A stretch of 64,000 nucleotides of DNA from Burhinus oedicnemus (GCA_008921705.1 VFFE01007215.1:4616214-4680213), one strand, 5' to 3'; positions 25,326-38,445 are shown, counted from the stretch's first letter. Numbers and translations are program-made. The notes: generated by a model not told the origin, from the letters alone.

Positions 25326-28300
25326 ATTTTCATCATTCACTTCAAATGTGCATTGATGGGTCATTAATTAGTATTAGTCACAAAATTGCCATATAAGTGC
25401 AAAAACTATGGGGGCCTATATATGCGTCATTAAGCTAATATAGCTTAAGAAATTGACTGGACTTTCAAACATGTTAGCTATTGAACATGGTAAGAACGTG
25501 ACTAAAACTCAACTAAATTCCTCTCAAGTATACTGTACAGATGGAATACAATGAATTTTGCAAAATCCTTCATGTTCCTAACAAAAGTTATTAAGTATTG
25601 TTATTGCTATTGTTCTTACTACCATTAGACAGTTCGTGAACTTGATTCCAAAAACAACAATAATGTGCCAGGTACTGTAGAAATTAAACATGAGAAGCAG
25701 CCATTGCCACAATGGCATACAAAGAGGACAACACAAAAGAAAGCACTGCTCGTTGCTTAAGTAAATGCTTTCCACCGTAAAAATGAGTTAATCAAACGCG
25801 ATATATCTGTCCATGAATGCAATACCCTGTTAAATGCCCTATATTTTTTCTACATGCTTGCCTAAAGAGCAATGAAGAGCATAATGCAAAAGAGGGGCAT
25901 TGTATCAACACAATAAATAATCCTAACAGTAAGGCATTTTTAATTATAATGTATCTGTTAGTGCTGAATCTTCCTGTAATTGTTTACATTTCTAATTAAA
26001 ACAAGAACATATATAGAGAGGGACCACAGCTGTTCTCCTCAGGGATCCACCCTACCTGTGTTAAACATAAAGGTTGCTGCAGCTGTATTGCAGAAGCACA
26101 GAAATCATATCCTGAGGTGCACAGCGTTGGTATCTTTCCCTTAATTGCAAGATGTTTTGGTGAATGTTTGAACTGGTTTCAGAGCTCATGTTGACCATCG
26201 TGTGTGAGACAGAAGACGTCTGGTGCCATGAAGGCCTAGAATTAGCCTTGATTTCTGTTGCTAGAGTAGATAGTTAAATGTGAACAGCAACATATGGATT
26301 ACATATGCATAGACATCTGCATATTTGAGTTTGCAAAGAACAGCACTTAATCAAAAAATTAGATTTCATATGTGATTTTCAGTATCAATTTTTGTTTGGA
26401 AATTTCATTTTCTCAAGAACCTCAGCATCTAGAGATGGCAATACAGGATTCAGTTCTGGAAGGACCCCCCTAAAATATCAAGTCAGTCTCAGCTATTGTA
26501 ATTAACCATGATCATAAACCGATCAAGCTTAATACCTTAGGTTTATTACAAAGCTTTATTAGAAAGCTGTTCTCACATCTGATCCCTCTGAAGATTAGAA
26601 ACCTTCTTTTACTGTAATCCTAAATGTAATCATGGCCATTTGCTTCTGTATAAAGATGGTCCTTGGCTAATGCAACAATTCTGTTTCTCTGGTGTTTATC
26701 CACCGGTGTAGTTATAAACACAAACAATTCTCCAATCAGTTTTCACTTGACTGTATTTTAAAATATATATATATTAGTGCTCCGTATCCTGATCACACGA
26801 AAGTACAAAAAAAGATGGAATAAAATGAGAATTTTGATGGCTTCCTTTTTCTTTCAATTGAAACAGCTAATATATCATTTAACGCTAAACTTCCTATTTT
26901 GTTCAGACTAGATCACCCATTCCTGAGTCAACCGTGTTTCCCATCATGTTAACCTTGTCAGACTAGAGGACTGACTGAACAGCTTATAAAACCGCTTCAT
27001 GATCTTTGGTTGTGAAGGCAAAGGAAGGGCAAAACAAAGATAAAAGAAGGAACTGGTCATACTGATAAAGAAGTCACATTGGTGTCCGAACTGAGTGTCC
27101 TATGAACCTATGAATTTTATAACTCAAATTAGCATCTCAAATTAACATCACAGCCAACTGCTTTACATAACTACACTGGCTTTTTCCTTCTACACTGGAA
27201 AACTAGCAGCACTAAAATTATAGCGTGGTGGCACTTCTGAGGGAAGTGGCTGGACTAAAAGCTCCTGAAAAGTGTGTTGCTAATGGTCTCAGAAGAACCA
27301 TAGGCCAAGTGATACTATGAAGGCGTAATTTCTCCAGGCATTGACAAGATTTGCTGGCTGGGAAAAGCAAACCATGTTCCATAATGGCAGATGGAAAGGA
27401 AATTACTCTTGCATGGGCTTGAGAAAGTTTCTTTAGCCTGCTCTATCTTTTGCCAACGTCTAGCAAGTTCAGCTGGATGACAGTTGCAGGCTGACTGCCC
27501 AGGTCCTGTTTAGCAAGGCGACAGAGGATTTTTCATGATTTAATCAGCACTGGAATCTCTACTAGTGACAACTGGGTTTCAGAATGCAGAATATATAAAA
27601 GAACACAGTCCTGCTGTGTTAATCAGAGACTCTCATTTTTGAATTAACATGCATTGTCTGAGTAAATACTTTCTCCGGGTGACTTTGCCTTTTCCAGGGT
27701 AAACGATTGAGTAAACTGTAAAAGAAGTGCTGGAGATATCTATATAATAATCTACGCAAGAACTGTGTGAGAATAGAGACACAATAAGCATTCTCTATAG
27801 CCAGAGTCCCAGAAGGATGCAGCAACACAATTACTTTAAGAAGGAACATCAAAAGTCAGTCAGCTGAGCTGACAATTAACTACAAGCCAATAATAACTTC
27901 ATCGTAATGGAAAACACAGACAGTAAGCTACAGAATGATGTTTTAAAATACAGAATTATAAATACCATTGAAAGCTATGAATTGTTCTGGTTCTTTCCAT
28001 AACTTGAGAGGCCAATCAAATGATGGCACCTAATAAAATACCTGGAATATAAAAATCGTCAGACTCAAATCATTTGATCTCTTCAGATGTGCTGAAACTG
28101 TTAGGGATGCACTTGGGAAACAAAGGGGTGGCCAGAATTTACATGTTTGCAGGTATGATCTAAAAAACATTTTTAAAGTCACACTGTTTCCTTTTTGGTT
28201 TGTTTTTTTTTCTTCATATTTCTAGGGGTGAAGATAATTCCAGGGGGGATTTGCCACAAACATAGTTATAATCAGGACACTTCTGGCAGATACTAATTCT

Positions 28301-29249
28301 CTTCATACTTTCTTGGGATGAGGAGAACAAAGATGGCAGTAAATGGCATTTTTATCAGCTTTAACTTACATATTTTAATTCTGATCTAATGATGCTTTGG
28401 AAGAGAAGGATTGACCTTTATGGGACTTCTACCATTCCAGAGAAAACTGCTTGGTGTATGCATTAATCCACTCAAGAGGAACATCATGGAGCTTAAATGC
28501 CAAGTGAACATGTGGAATACCAGATTTTAAAGTGGAGTTTGCACAGCTGCCACGCTGGTTTAGCAGGGAGCAACTGCAGCCACAGCTCTGAATAATAGGA
28601 AAACAGAACTTTGGGTGGAAACTGCCTTTCTGCTATTTGGCAGAATCCACCAGTAATGCACTTTGCCTTAGCTTTGGCTCTCCCTCTTGTTTATTCTTGC
28701 TTCTACTTTTCCTCCTATACCTTTATTCCTCCTATGTTCTGTATATTTTCTTTAATAAAGTCAATTGTTTAAATTACTTTGCATTTTTGCAAGTGGTAAA
28801 GTAGGATTTAATATCTGAGTCAGTTACAGTGATAAGGATTTCAGCTCCAATACCAAGCCGAGCTACTTATCTTGTAATTCGATTCATGACATAGGAAGAA
28901 CTGTAAAACACTTCCACCAAAATCAGGGTTTATTTGTTTTGTTGTCACTGATTGTAGATCCAGGTCAAGCAATTAAATGTTTTGTAACAAAATACAAAAT
29001 ACTGTAGATTATAAATATTAACAGCACCCAAACTATTTCCTAGCTGCTATCATAAAAGTCAGAGAATACTTGTTGTTGATACCTTAAATATTGGGACTCT
29101 AAACATCAGAGTTCCATTTTGTGCCTGGGACAAAACAATACTTTTCATACTTCTTTTGCTGTGCTTTGGATGCCACTGCTTTCAGTGTTAGCATTGCTTT
29201 GGAGTAAAAATATATTTTGAAAGCTAAATGAGTTCTTCTACCGTTATCA
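25326..29249. other. Non-coding AT-rich stretch, nothing recognised
   Basis: Unique-looking sequence between two CR1 insertions. The only low-complexity feature is a short AT run at about 26761-26775. Open frames do not exceed 80 codons. No repeat family, RNA gene or good splice-bounded exon was recognised. Confidence 0.55.
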
Positions 29250-29771
29250 GATTCTGAGACCCCACCTGGAATACTGTGTCCAGCTCTGGAGTCCCCAGCA
29301 TACGAAGGACATGGACCTGTTGGAGCAGGCCCAGAGGAGGGCCACAGAGATGATCAGAGGGTTAGAGCACCTCTGCTATGAGGACAGGCTGAGAGAGCTG
29401 GGCTTGTTCAGCCTGGAGAAGAGAGACTTTACAGCAGCCTTCCAGTATTGGAAAGGGGCCTACAAGAAAGCTGGAGAGGGACTTTTTACAAGGGCATGTA
29501 TGATAGGATGAGGGGTAATGGCTTCAAACTAGAAGAGGGTAGATTTAGATTAGATCTCAGGAAGAAATTTTTCACTCTGAGGGTGGTGAGGCACTGGAAC
29601 AGGTTGCCCAGGGAAGTTGTGGAGGCCCCATCCCTGGAAGTGTTCAAGGCCAGGTTGGATGAGACTTTGAGCAATCTGGTCTAGCAGGAGGTGTCCTTGC
29701 CCATGGCAAGGGGGTTGGAACTAGATGATCTTTAAGGTCCCGTCCAACCTCGGCCATTCTATGATTCTATG
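29250..29771 (+). mobile_element. CR1 LINE 3' end, different subfamily
   Basis: A 5'-truncated CR1 starting near 'gagaccccacctggaatact' (the 'YCVQLW' region of ORF2) and ending with 'ccattctatgattctatg', a two-unit octamer tail. Its 3' UTR reads 'gatgatctttaaggtccc', as in the near-full-length element at 41.3 kb and unlike the 'gatgatctccagaggtccc' of copies A and B, so it comes from another CR1 lineage. Confidence 0.93.
29283..29684 (+). pseudogene. CR1 ORF2 extreme C-terminus, frameshifted
   Basis: Encodes only the last part of the CR1 reverse transcriptase. One frame (to about 29460) carries '[20 protein letters not shown]' and '[15 protein letters not shown]'. The reading then moves to another frame with 'MRGNGFKLEEGRFRLDLRKK' and '[20 protein letters not shown]' and reaches the stop at 29682-29684. 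At least one indel lies between about 29440 and 29512. No catalytic residues remain. Confidence 0.85.
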
Positions 29772-32700
29772 TATCAGCGTGGGGTTCTCTATGAGAGATT
29801 TAAAGTATAGGATACCACAGAAAGGGCCATCCACTCAGCAAGACTTTCCCCAATAATCTATTGCACAAGGCATAATGGTGTCTCAAGGTAAACTTAGATG
29901 TCTCAGGTTAGGCACAAATCTTGTTACTTTCTTGGCCTAATATACTTTACTTCAGTGATGCTCAGAATCTCTGAAAATCAAGCCAAAGAAGTGTTTTCTG
30001 GATGTACACTGGACAGACAAAACAAATGAAAGGAAGACTTTACCTGAGATTTACAATTACATAAACAAAATTTGCAATATGAAATGTAAAAATATGTGAG
30101 GAGAACACATTGTAAATCCACAAGGAGACAGAAAGTGCATGAAGGATTTTTGCTGCTCGTGACAAGAAAAGAAACAATATGTTGGACTTAGAGGTAAGCA
30201 AATGTTTAAGGTAAATACCTGTTTCTTGTATGGAGTCTGGTGCTCACATAAGGCTTTACCTACAAGATTGATTCACTTCAATCATCTTGACCCAAGAGAG
30301 ACTAAATCTCTCATACTTTTGGTTTGAATTCACACATTTGTCTCATATTTACTCATTCAAAAGAGCTTATTCTAAAGCAAAACCCTGGAATTGTACTTCT
30401 AAGACATTGTTTCAAAAAAAAACAAGAAAGAGAAAAACATTCAGATTTCAGATATATTTTTATGTGTTCAAGATTTCCTTAAAAAATTGTTGTCTGCTTT
30501 ATTCATCCCCATGCCTGTTTATTTGGCAACCATGAGCAAGTACAGTGTGTAGTCAATCCTGCTTCTTGTACATGTGCATGTAGTCATATTCTGATAAACT
30601 GGACCGGTTGCCTTTGTGGCAAAATAAGACTATATAAAATAGTTTCTCACTTTTTACTTCAGAGACTTAATATGTAAATAGGGTGTGAAACAAAACCTCT
30701 TTTGGATTATAACAAATACAGTGAGTCTTGGCTTTCTTGCATATTGTTAACTGAAATGAAGCTGAGACCATCAAAGTAAGAAATTTCAGCTTCAGCAGAA
30801 AATGTTGATGAGATCAGATTTTTTAGTGTCCTTGTAATGTAACTATTTAGAATTATACCAACTGCAATGAACATCTGAATTAATTTCTTGTCATCCATGG
30901 CAGTATTTGAATTTTTGTTTCAAGTCATTGTGACAATTTAGAGAAATGTTGAGTTTTAAGCACATGAATCTTCTCATTAACTTCAAGATGGCTATTCATG
31001 TGATTACATTGTACCACACTGAGTCCTTAGGTGGAAAAATAAGAAGATAATATTTTACTTTAAGAAAGGTTAGAAAAAAAAACACCTCTCAAAATCTCAA
31101 ATTCAAAAAATAAAAAGGTTCTTCACAAAAAGCAAAATTACAAATCCACGTCACTTCACTGTGTCTTGGTATAGAAGCTTAATCCAGAACTTATTGATGT
31201 GATTTGGAAATATTTTCATTTATTTCATATGATTTTAAATCAGGTCTATATTGTTGAACTATGTAAACAATTTCTCCACCTGTGAACTGCTTCACCACTT
31301 AATTACAACTCCTTTGATTTATATATTTTCTCTCAACTTATACCAGCAGGTATCAAGAGTCAACATCCCATGTTGTCGCTCTTTTGGTCTGTGTGTCCTG
31401 GTTATGTATAAGTACAACAGAAAATCAACCATAGCTTAAAACCCATAGACATTACAAAGATTTTCATAGACTTCAGGAGCAGTAGAATCTACAGATCCCA
31501 CTCTGCCTTCTGTTAAAGACAGACTGGTTTTGATCTCTTCTAATGAAATTACATTTATCACTCTTGGGTCACCTTTTCTTGCCATCCTCTGCATCTGTAC
31601 CATCATCTGTACAGCCAATGTCACTGAATTTGAATTATTCTTCAGTCATACTAGCAACTGACTGAGATGAATGAAATCAATATTCTTACTAAATAAATTT
31701 AGTAATGCATAACAATAGTAGACCTTCCTTTCTTTGTCCAGCTCTACACTACAATCCATCAATGTATTCTGCTTGGCACTTGAATTAACATATCTTAATT
31801 TGTGGGCAACAACTCCTTCTAGCATAATGAAATCTTTCAGTCTTTGATTTCAAGTCTATTCCATAGTCTGGGCATTTTCACCCACTACCAATGATCTTTG
31901 ATTGGGATACCAAAATATAGAAGAAAAAGAAGATATCTCCTAACAGTGCATCACTTGTAATTCTAATGCCTAAAGAAGAGTTGTTCTGATTATTTTTTAA
32001 GACAGATCATCTTTAGTTAAATGGGATTCAAGTTTATGCAAAATATTTTCATAGAATTTTGTTTGTACTGAAGGAAAACACCAGTGCTTTTTTCTGGCTG
32101 AAAAGATGCCAGCTGGAGTAAACTAATGAGCCCCAAAAAGAGAACATTTGTACAGCTGGAGCCTGAATGTTATCAAGCTGCTTGTTTTTGATTGACACTA
32201 TAACAGCCATGGTAGTGGAAGGTGATCAGTTATACTCCCTCTGTGACAATGTAAATAGTATCATCCAAGAGTGACTGGCGGACAAAAATATTCAGAGGTT
32301 CAGCTCAATTTCGGGTAAGCATCCAAGACTTCAGATCTTTGTTCTAATTGCCTAACCCATTGGGGTCTCCAAATTTCAGTCAAAAATAGGTTGATCAGTG
32401 GCTTGCTTACAGTATTCAGGATTGCTCTGGTACTTGGTATCAGCCCAAGGCAGGAAGTATGATAACGAACAAGAACAGTTTTTGAAATCAACAGCTCTTA
32501 AGCTTTTAAAAGATTCACTTTGGAAAAGGAGTTTAACTCCTGCTATTTATTTTGAGCTAGGTCATTCTTCTACATCAGCTTCAATTTGTTGTATATTTAA
32601 TACACAGAACAGTTAGTGTTGTTATTCATGTTGATATATGCAGCCATGTACACAGTACAAATTATCCAAAAATTTTACACAACATGTCTACATTATCTTA

Positions 32701-34329
32701 ATCCAACTCCAATGGAGACAGACTTCCCTGGAAATAAGTAAAATAGAGCCCCATCTGAACACAGAGAACAATGGTATGCCACTACGGCCAAAACTGTGTT
32801 TCTAGTCAACACAAAAGTACACCTGGAGTAAGTGTCTTCTAAAAGAAAAGAGGACAAGAATATGAGCACTTGCAAGAACATGAGGCAACTTGAAGAGACA
32901 ATAGATGATAAGGTAGAAAGATGGGTGTATCAAAAGTGCAAGAGATAAGTAAGATTATAGGTATGAAGGTATGAAGGCTATAGGTATAGGCTGTGAAGGG
33001 CTGTAGCAATGTTTTTGTGTATTTTTGCTAGGTAGTAGGAGTGCTGCACCCAGAGCTAAAGCAATAAGGTTCAATAGTTTGGAGAAGTGGGGTTTTTTTC
33101 ATTTTTTATTGTGCTTTTGGAGTATTTAATGCCTCACTAGACCTAAAAACCCCTAGGGTCCCATGCTCGTTTCAATTCAATTAAGATATACAGGCTGTGC
33201 AAAATATACATCAATAGGGAGCCACATTTTCAGAAATAACTGCTTATCCGTGCACTTTTTAGCTCATTATAACAGACTCATGGAATCCAACTTTAAATAA
33301 AGGCTGTTGGTGGACTAAATTACAACACAATATCAAGAGACTTCATGAACTAGATATATTCTATTTTATTAAGCTTTCATTATATATAGTATGAGTCAGC
33401 AAAGCATTCAGTCTGTGCTAACCAGAGTCCCGGTACTAACGCTAAATCTTGAAGGCAAATATTTTCCGCCAAGGGCACCCTGTAAATGAACTGTAGGTTT
33501 TGGCCCTCGCCCTGTTAAAACAGACTTGACAGAGTGTCTGTCTCGCAGATATTTTGGATCTCCTTCCAGAAAGCCTGCCAAGAGCTTAAGGACACAGCAC
33601 CATCCTCACTTCCGCACTGTATGGCATTGTCCTTCCATGACAGCATCTTTCCATGCAAACATACCAATTCCCCAAGACTTTATTTTCAAGATGATAAAAT
33701 TTTTTTTGAATTCTGAATAAATGAACAAGTTAGTTCTCTTGTAAAATTACTTACTCCCGTTTGAGGTGAAGATGGGGGCTTTGTCCCTAAATCCTCCCAC
33801 AGCGATGGTGCCAATGCTCCACCCCTTTCCCTGCATATGGCCTTGCTGTCCAAGGGGCTGTCACGCAACATGCAATCACTGGTTCAGGTTATAAACATGC
33901 TGGTGTATGCCAAAAGGTAAAAAAATGCTCCAATTTCAATGATGCGTGTAGGAACTCAGTACTCCGTCTCTGTCAGATGCTTGAAATCAGCCAAGACTTG
34001 CGAGGTGTGGAGGGGCCTGTCAGGGAATGACAGCACATTTCCTCAGGCTACCAAAAGTAGTTTCTAACGTGGTTTCTAGTCCTTTTCTCCAATTGTTTCT
34101 TCTCCAGCAATGAGAGGGCCTTGGCAGCTATCAACACCACAAATAACACTCATGATGTGCAGGTCAGGGAGCCCTGTTGCCCCTCTGCCAAAATGGACTA
34201 AAACCCTTCTAATCTGCAGAGAGAGCCTCTGTCAGCGCTCACACTGTAACAGGCTAGATGAAAGAATTGCAGCCTGGGGAAATGTCTTTGATCATTACGT
34301 TAATTTCCTCCTCCTGGGCCCTTATCCTT
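29772..34329. other. Non-coding AT-rich stretch, nothing recognised
   Basis: No transposon, RNA gene or credible coding region seen over 4.5 kb. Open frames are 60-88 codons with no motif. A rising GC content is apparent towards the right end, leading into the GC-rich block. Confidence 0.5.
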
Positions 34330-35260
34330 TAGGTAAGGAATGTGCCTCCTGGTGCACCTGGAGTGGCAGTCCCTGAGCTGCCAGGCTGAGGCTGCAGGGA
34401 GGCAGCGTGGCTGCCTCCAGCCCAGCTGAGGCCGCTAGGGCGGGGAGAAGGGGCTAGAAGGCGGCAGAAGGGGCTAGAAACGGGCAGAAGGGGCTTGGCG
34501 GTTATCTCAGGAGGAGTAGGGGAAGCCCCTCTCTCAGAGAGTGGGGCCTGCAAACAGACCCCAGAGCTGCTCGAGTGGAGATGAGATGGGAGGAGCAGGA
34601 CAGGCACTGAGGGTGCTCCAGTACTGGTGTTGCCTGTGGAAATGCCCCTTTTGGGTTTCCTCTGTCCGGTCTGTGTTGTCCCCATATGGCAGCGTTATTG
34701 GCTCTGGTCTGCATGCCCAGTGTTAGGGGTGTAAAGCCTTTCTGCTGTATGGCAGAGGAGTGGGCAGGTGCTGTCATGGGGCGTTAGGCCTGCTCCAGGC
34801 TCTCAGTGTGACCTGGGGCGGTGGTTTTTGGCGCAGCATTAAAGCAGCAGGGAGCAGGCGGGTGCATAACTTTGCTGTGTGATGTGGGGGGAGCTCCAGG
34901 AGCAGCAAGGAGAGGCAGGGTCCCCTCGTGGTGGGCCAGCCCAGTGGAAGCAGGTGCACTGTCTCAGCTGCCATTGAGCCTGCACTCCTCATGGCGTGAG
35001 GGGCTGTGTGGGGCCTGGTGGGAAGCGCTAAAAATTAAAAAAAAAAAACCAGCCTCCCTGAAGAAAAGGTGTGAAAAAGGCAGCGAAGTGGCCAACTGAG
35101 GGGAAACAGTTTCAGAGGGAGCTGCCAGGCTGGCCTGGGCCCCCTTGCCAGCTGGTTTGAGAACTGTATCTCAAATGACAGGATAGCGGTGGGGAAAGCA
35201 GGAGCACTGGTGGGCCAGGCTCTGGGGGCACAGACCTGCTGCAGCCCGGTGAGTTACGTG
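34330..35260. other. Isolated GC-rich block of unknown nature
   Basis: Over about 930 bp the base composition changes abruptly from AT-rich to roughly 60% GC by eye, with scattered CpGs. It contains a 20-bp tandem repeat (34446-34500) and ends near a consensus splice donor ('cccg|gtgagt', donor at 35249). Open frames up to 118 codons occur on both strands, but high GC by itself lengthens open frames and none has a motif. It could be a promoter-associated region or first exon of an unannotated transcript, a decayed GC-rich repeat, or a regulatory element. The sequence alone does not decide. Confidence 0.4.
34446..34500 (+). repeat. 20-bp tandem repeat, about 2.8 copies
   Basis: The unit 'agaaggggctagaaggcggc' is followed by 'agaaggggctagaaacgggc' and a partial 'agaaggggcttggcg'. 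The first two copies differ only within their last six bases. It is the only minisatellite-like array seen in the window and lies inside the GC-rich block. Confidence 0.85.
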
Positions 35261-36726
35261 CACCTTTGGGTATTGTTTTTTTTTTCTTTCCCCTGTAAAT
35301 TGGATCTGACAGTAAACATGATACAAATATAGCTTGAAAGCACAGTAAGGCTTTTCAGACACCTCCAAGACTCGGTTTACTTGTTGCAAATGCACCCAAA
35401 ATGGCGATAAAGAAATACAATCCCTTGCTGGGGGGGGTGGGGCAGGGAGAAGTAGCAAATGATTCAATGTTGGTGCAATCTGAAAAGGCCTGATCAAGGG
35501 AATATCTTGCACAGTTACTTTTTAAAATTTTCTTTCAGAAACGTAATGCCAGAGGTCACCATGGGGATTGTACTTAGCCCAGCTTCCTTGAACTGTAATA
35601 ACTGTAAAACATATCTCTCTATTTGCTGATATTTTTGGTATAGTAACAGCCTTTGTGTTTGTATGCATTAATGTTCTTGCAATGAAGGACTTTGAGACAT
35701 CCCCATTAAAAATAATGATGGGACTTGATTCGCCTTTGAAGTGGATAGGAAAACTGCAGTCAATTTCTTGCAGTGTTTGATTATATTGTAAAGTATAGGT
35801 AAAATTTTATTTTTAAAATGGCACTACTCTGAAAGCTATAATGAAAGGTAACAGAAAATAATCAGTCTCGACAGTAGATAGTTATTTCTTTGCTTTAACT
35901 ACAGGATAAAATAATGAAGAACATTACCCTGTTTTTCTGTTTTGCCTTCTGGAGTCTTCTACATCTCTTATAACACAAGTTGGTACTAGAATGTAGGCAG
36001 TTACAGTTAACTCCAGCATTACAGTGTGCCAACATCAGCAAAATAGCACCCAGAGAATCATTTGGTATTGTAATATGTAAACCAAGTGTTGAACACACAT
36101 ACATGTAACACTAACAAATCTGTCTTAATTTTCAACATACACAAAGTATGAAGTTCTCTACCACAAAAACTTGGTATAGTGGGGACAGAGACAAGCCCTT
36201 GTAATCCGTTTCTTCATCACTAAGGGATTTGCAAAAGAATGAAATAGCAGTAGCTTAAAAAGAAGAAAAAGAAAAAATACATGCAGGAGGGGCACTGTCT
36301 TCTAAATGTGCTTGCCCAATATTTCACAGGATTATTCAGAAGTTAGCTGATGTCACATTCTTCTCAAAGAAATAATCAATATCTGCTGTTTCCTACATAA
36401 TATATCAAAAAAACAATTGAATATATAAACCAATAATAGGTACTGTGTGGACTAATTTATTAGTGATTCTGAAGTGTTAAAATGAAATATAGTACCTGGA
36501 ATAAAGGTTGAGTGTTGTTTTTAACTGTTGAATGCCATTCAGATGTCTTCTGAACAAGACATTGGAAGCTGAAGAATCGTATATGTTTTAGTCTGCCTAC
36601 TTACAATCTTCTTTGCATGTTTCTTTTTTAGTAAAATCCCAGTGTTTGCTGGTAACTGTGTAGTCAAATAGAGATGTAGGAGAATGTGACATATGAAGAA
36701 ACTAAGGGTGTCTTCTCTCTTGCCAG
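35261..36726. other. Non-coding stretch with a G-rich motif
   Basis: Nothing coding recognised. A T-run lies near 35275-35285, and a potential G-quadruplex motif at 35430-35447. The remainder is AT-rich unique sequence. Confidence 0.5.
35430..35447 (+). other. Potential G-quadruplex motif
   Basis: The sequence is G8-T-G4-CA-G3, which supplies four runs of three or more guanines with loops of one or two bases and so meets the usual intramolecular quadruplex pattern. It lies about 180 bp to the right of the GC-rich block. Whether it forms in vivo cannot be told from sequence. Confidence 0.6.
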
Positions 36727-36832
36727 GGAGCTGGAAGAGTTCGCTGTACTCCTACCCTCCCACTGAGAGTACTGTGTTTTGAATTTATGGGCCTATCAAT
36801 GCCAGGTTTGAAGGCCATGGTGCCAATAAGTG
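36727..36832 (+). other. Candidate internal exon (106 nt), gene unknown
   Basis: A strong polypyrimidine tract and acceptor ('tcttctctcttgccag') ends at 36726, and a perfect donor 'gtaagt' begins at 36833. The 106-nt interval is open in its first frame for 35 codons with one base left over. The predicted peptide is hydrophobic and Pro-containing and matches nothing I know. The open frame continues past the donor to about 37005, so the lack of stops is not informative. Treat as a splice-signal observation only; it may be a lncRNA exon or chance. Confidence 0.22.
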
Positions 36833-38355
36833 GTAAGTCTGTGGATGTGCAGAATGGTGTATCCAGTGTCCCCAGCTTCCCAGAGTCTTTGAGATGGTCT
36901 TTGTTCCCTCTTCTATGGGACAGCTGGGAGAAACAATCTACGTTGGCATCTCAGTCACTGCAGTTCAGAACACTTTTTCTCCTACACCTGATCAGTATCA
37001 GTTGATGTGAATACAGCAAGCCCTGAATTTCAGTGACTGAGAGTCTAGCATGTGTACGATTCTGATCTTGGACAGCTGAGAACAATAATCTCTCATATTG
37101 TCCCAGTATGAGGTGTCCCTAGTCTCATCTAGAGATACCTTGAATGAAGACATGTGTGGGTGGCTTTTTTTGCTGGTGACTGGTTGTTGTCTTAGCTCAC
37201 CTTAAAAAAGCAAGTGGGGAAAAAAATCTGGTTGGGTTTCTGTGTCTCACACTTGTATCATATCTCCCAGACTGTGCTCAGAAATTTCAGTTATCTGCTG
37301 AAAATCACTTGCCACTTGAATGTAATTAAAGTTGAGTAAAATACATATGGGAGTTCCATGGGAAAATAAGGGAAGATAAGCTTAGTGGTGAATAAATTTA
37401 ACAGCAGAAGAAGAATATCCAATTCAAAACCTTTCAGAATTTTTTTTTCTTCTTGATTTGTAAAGAAAGGGAACAAGCCCCTTTCTTTCTTTTGAAGGTC
37501 ACCTTTAAAGGTGATATATAGTCTATTGTACTACAGTAACTTTTGAAGAGATATGGGGCAAAGAGAGGGCCACTGAGACTACCAAGACCATTGAAGGCTT
37601 GATGATAGTGGCACCAATTAGAGACAGGCATCTTGTATCTCAAGCAGTCCTAAGGGGAAAAGAAAGGAGTGTTGTTTATCTGAAGTAGTAAAAATGTCTT
37701 AAAGTATGGTAGTGGGTGGTGTATAACTTTTTCATTATCCTGTCACACTTGGAAATTCTGCTTTACAGCACCTCAATGTTAAGAGCAAAACAAATTTATT
37801 GCAGTGTATCTGTCCTTTCAGGTGTTTTTCTTTTATTCCACTTTTCCTATCTAGATTTCAGATGGTATTAATCATTTCCCATCTCATTCTTCAGATGACA
37901 TGAAATAACAAGGGACTGCAATGCTAAATTCAGATCAAAGGAAGACACTGCCTTCCTTTTTTTTAGGTTGCAAGTTTAAAATTATGAGATCAAAAAGCTA
38001 TTTATTCTATGTTAATTTCAGTGTCACTTTTGAGGAGACGATATTCTCTATTCCCAAAAAGTTGTCTGTGCATTAAATGCTTTCTGTGGCATTTTGAATA
38101 TGGTGAAAATCCATTTGGTAATTTTTGATGATCTACTGAAAGTGAAAACCAGGTGTGATTTAGGCCTGGAAGACATTTTTCCTCTTTTACATGGATGCGT
38201 ACATTTATGCATACTTTTTTAATCAGAGCTGCAAAAAATTCCTGTCCTTTTTCTGTGGCCAGATCTTTGTCATTGTGTGAAATTGGTTCACTTACGTACA
38301 AACCCATGTTCAGTTAACTGATTACAATGTATAAGTTCCTGCATGCAGGCAGAGG

Positions 38356-38360
<5 letters not shown>
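36833..38360. other. Non-coding stretch, nothing recognised
   Basis: No repeat family or gene recognised. Open frames of up to 101 codons (38002-38307 on -) lack motifs. Confidence 0.5.
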
Positions 38361-38399
<39 letters not shown>

Positions 38400-38445
38400 N
38401 NNNNNNNNNNNNNNNNNNNGTATTGCATATTCCCCCCCCCCCCCC
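38361..38445. other. Assembly gap of 20 N between A39 and C14 runs
   Basis: A run of 39 A (38361-38399) leads directly into exactly 20 N (38400-38419). After 12 bases (38420-38431) a run of 14 C follows (38432-38445). A round gap size of 20 is likely a placeholder, so the true distance is unknown. The homopolymers on both sides suggest that assembly or sequencing failed at low-complexity DNA. Any reading frame drawn across the gap is meaningless. Confidence 0.95.

Noticed and set aside
34329..34685. 118-codon frame on the − strand in the GC block
   Set aside because: High GC reduces stop codons on every frame, and several frames on both strands are open here. There is no motif.
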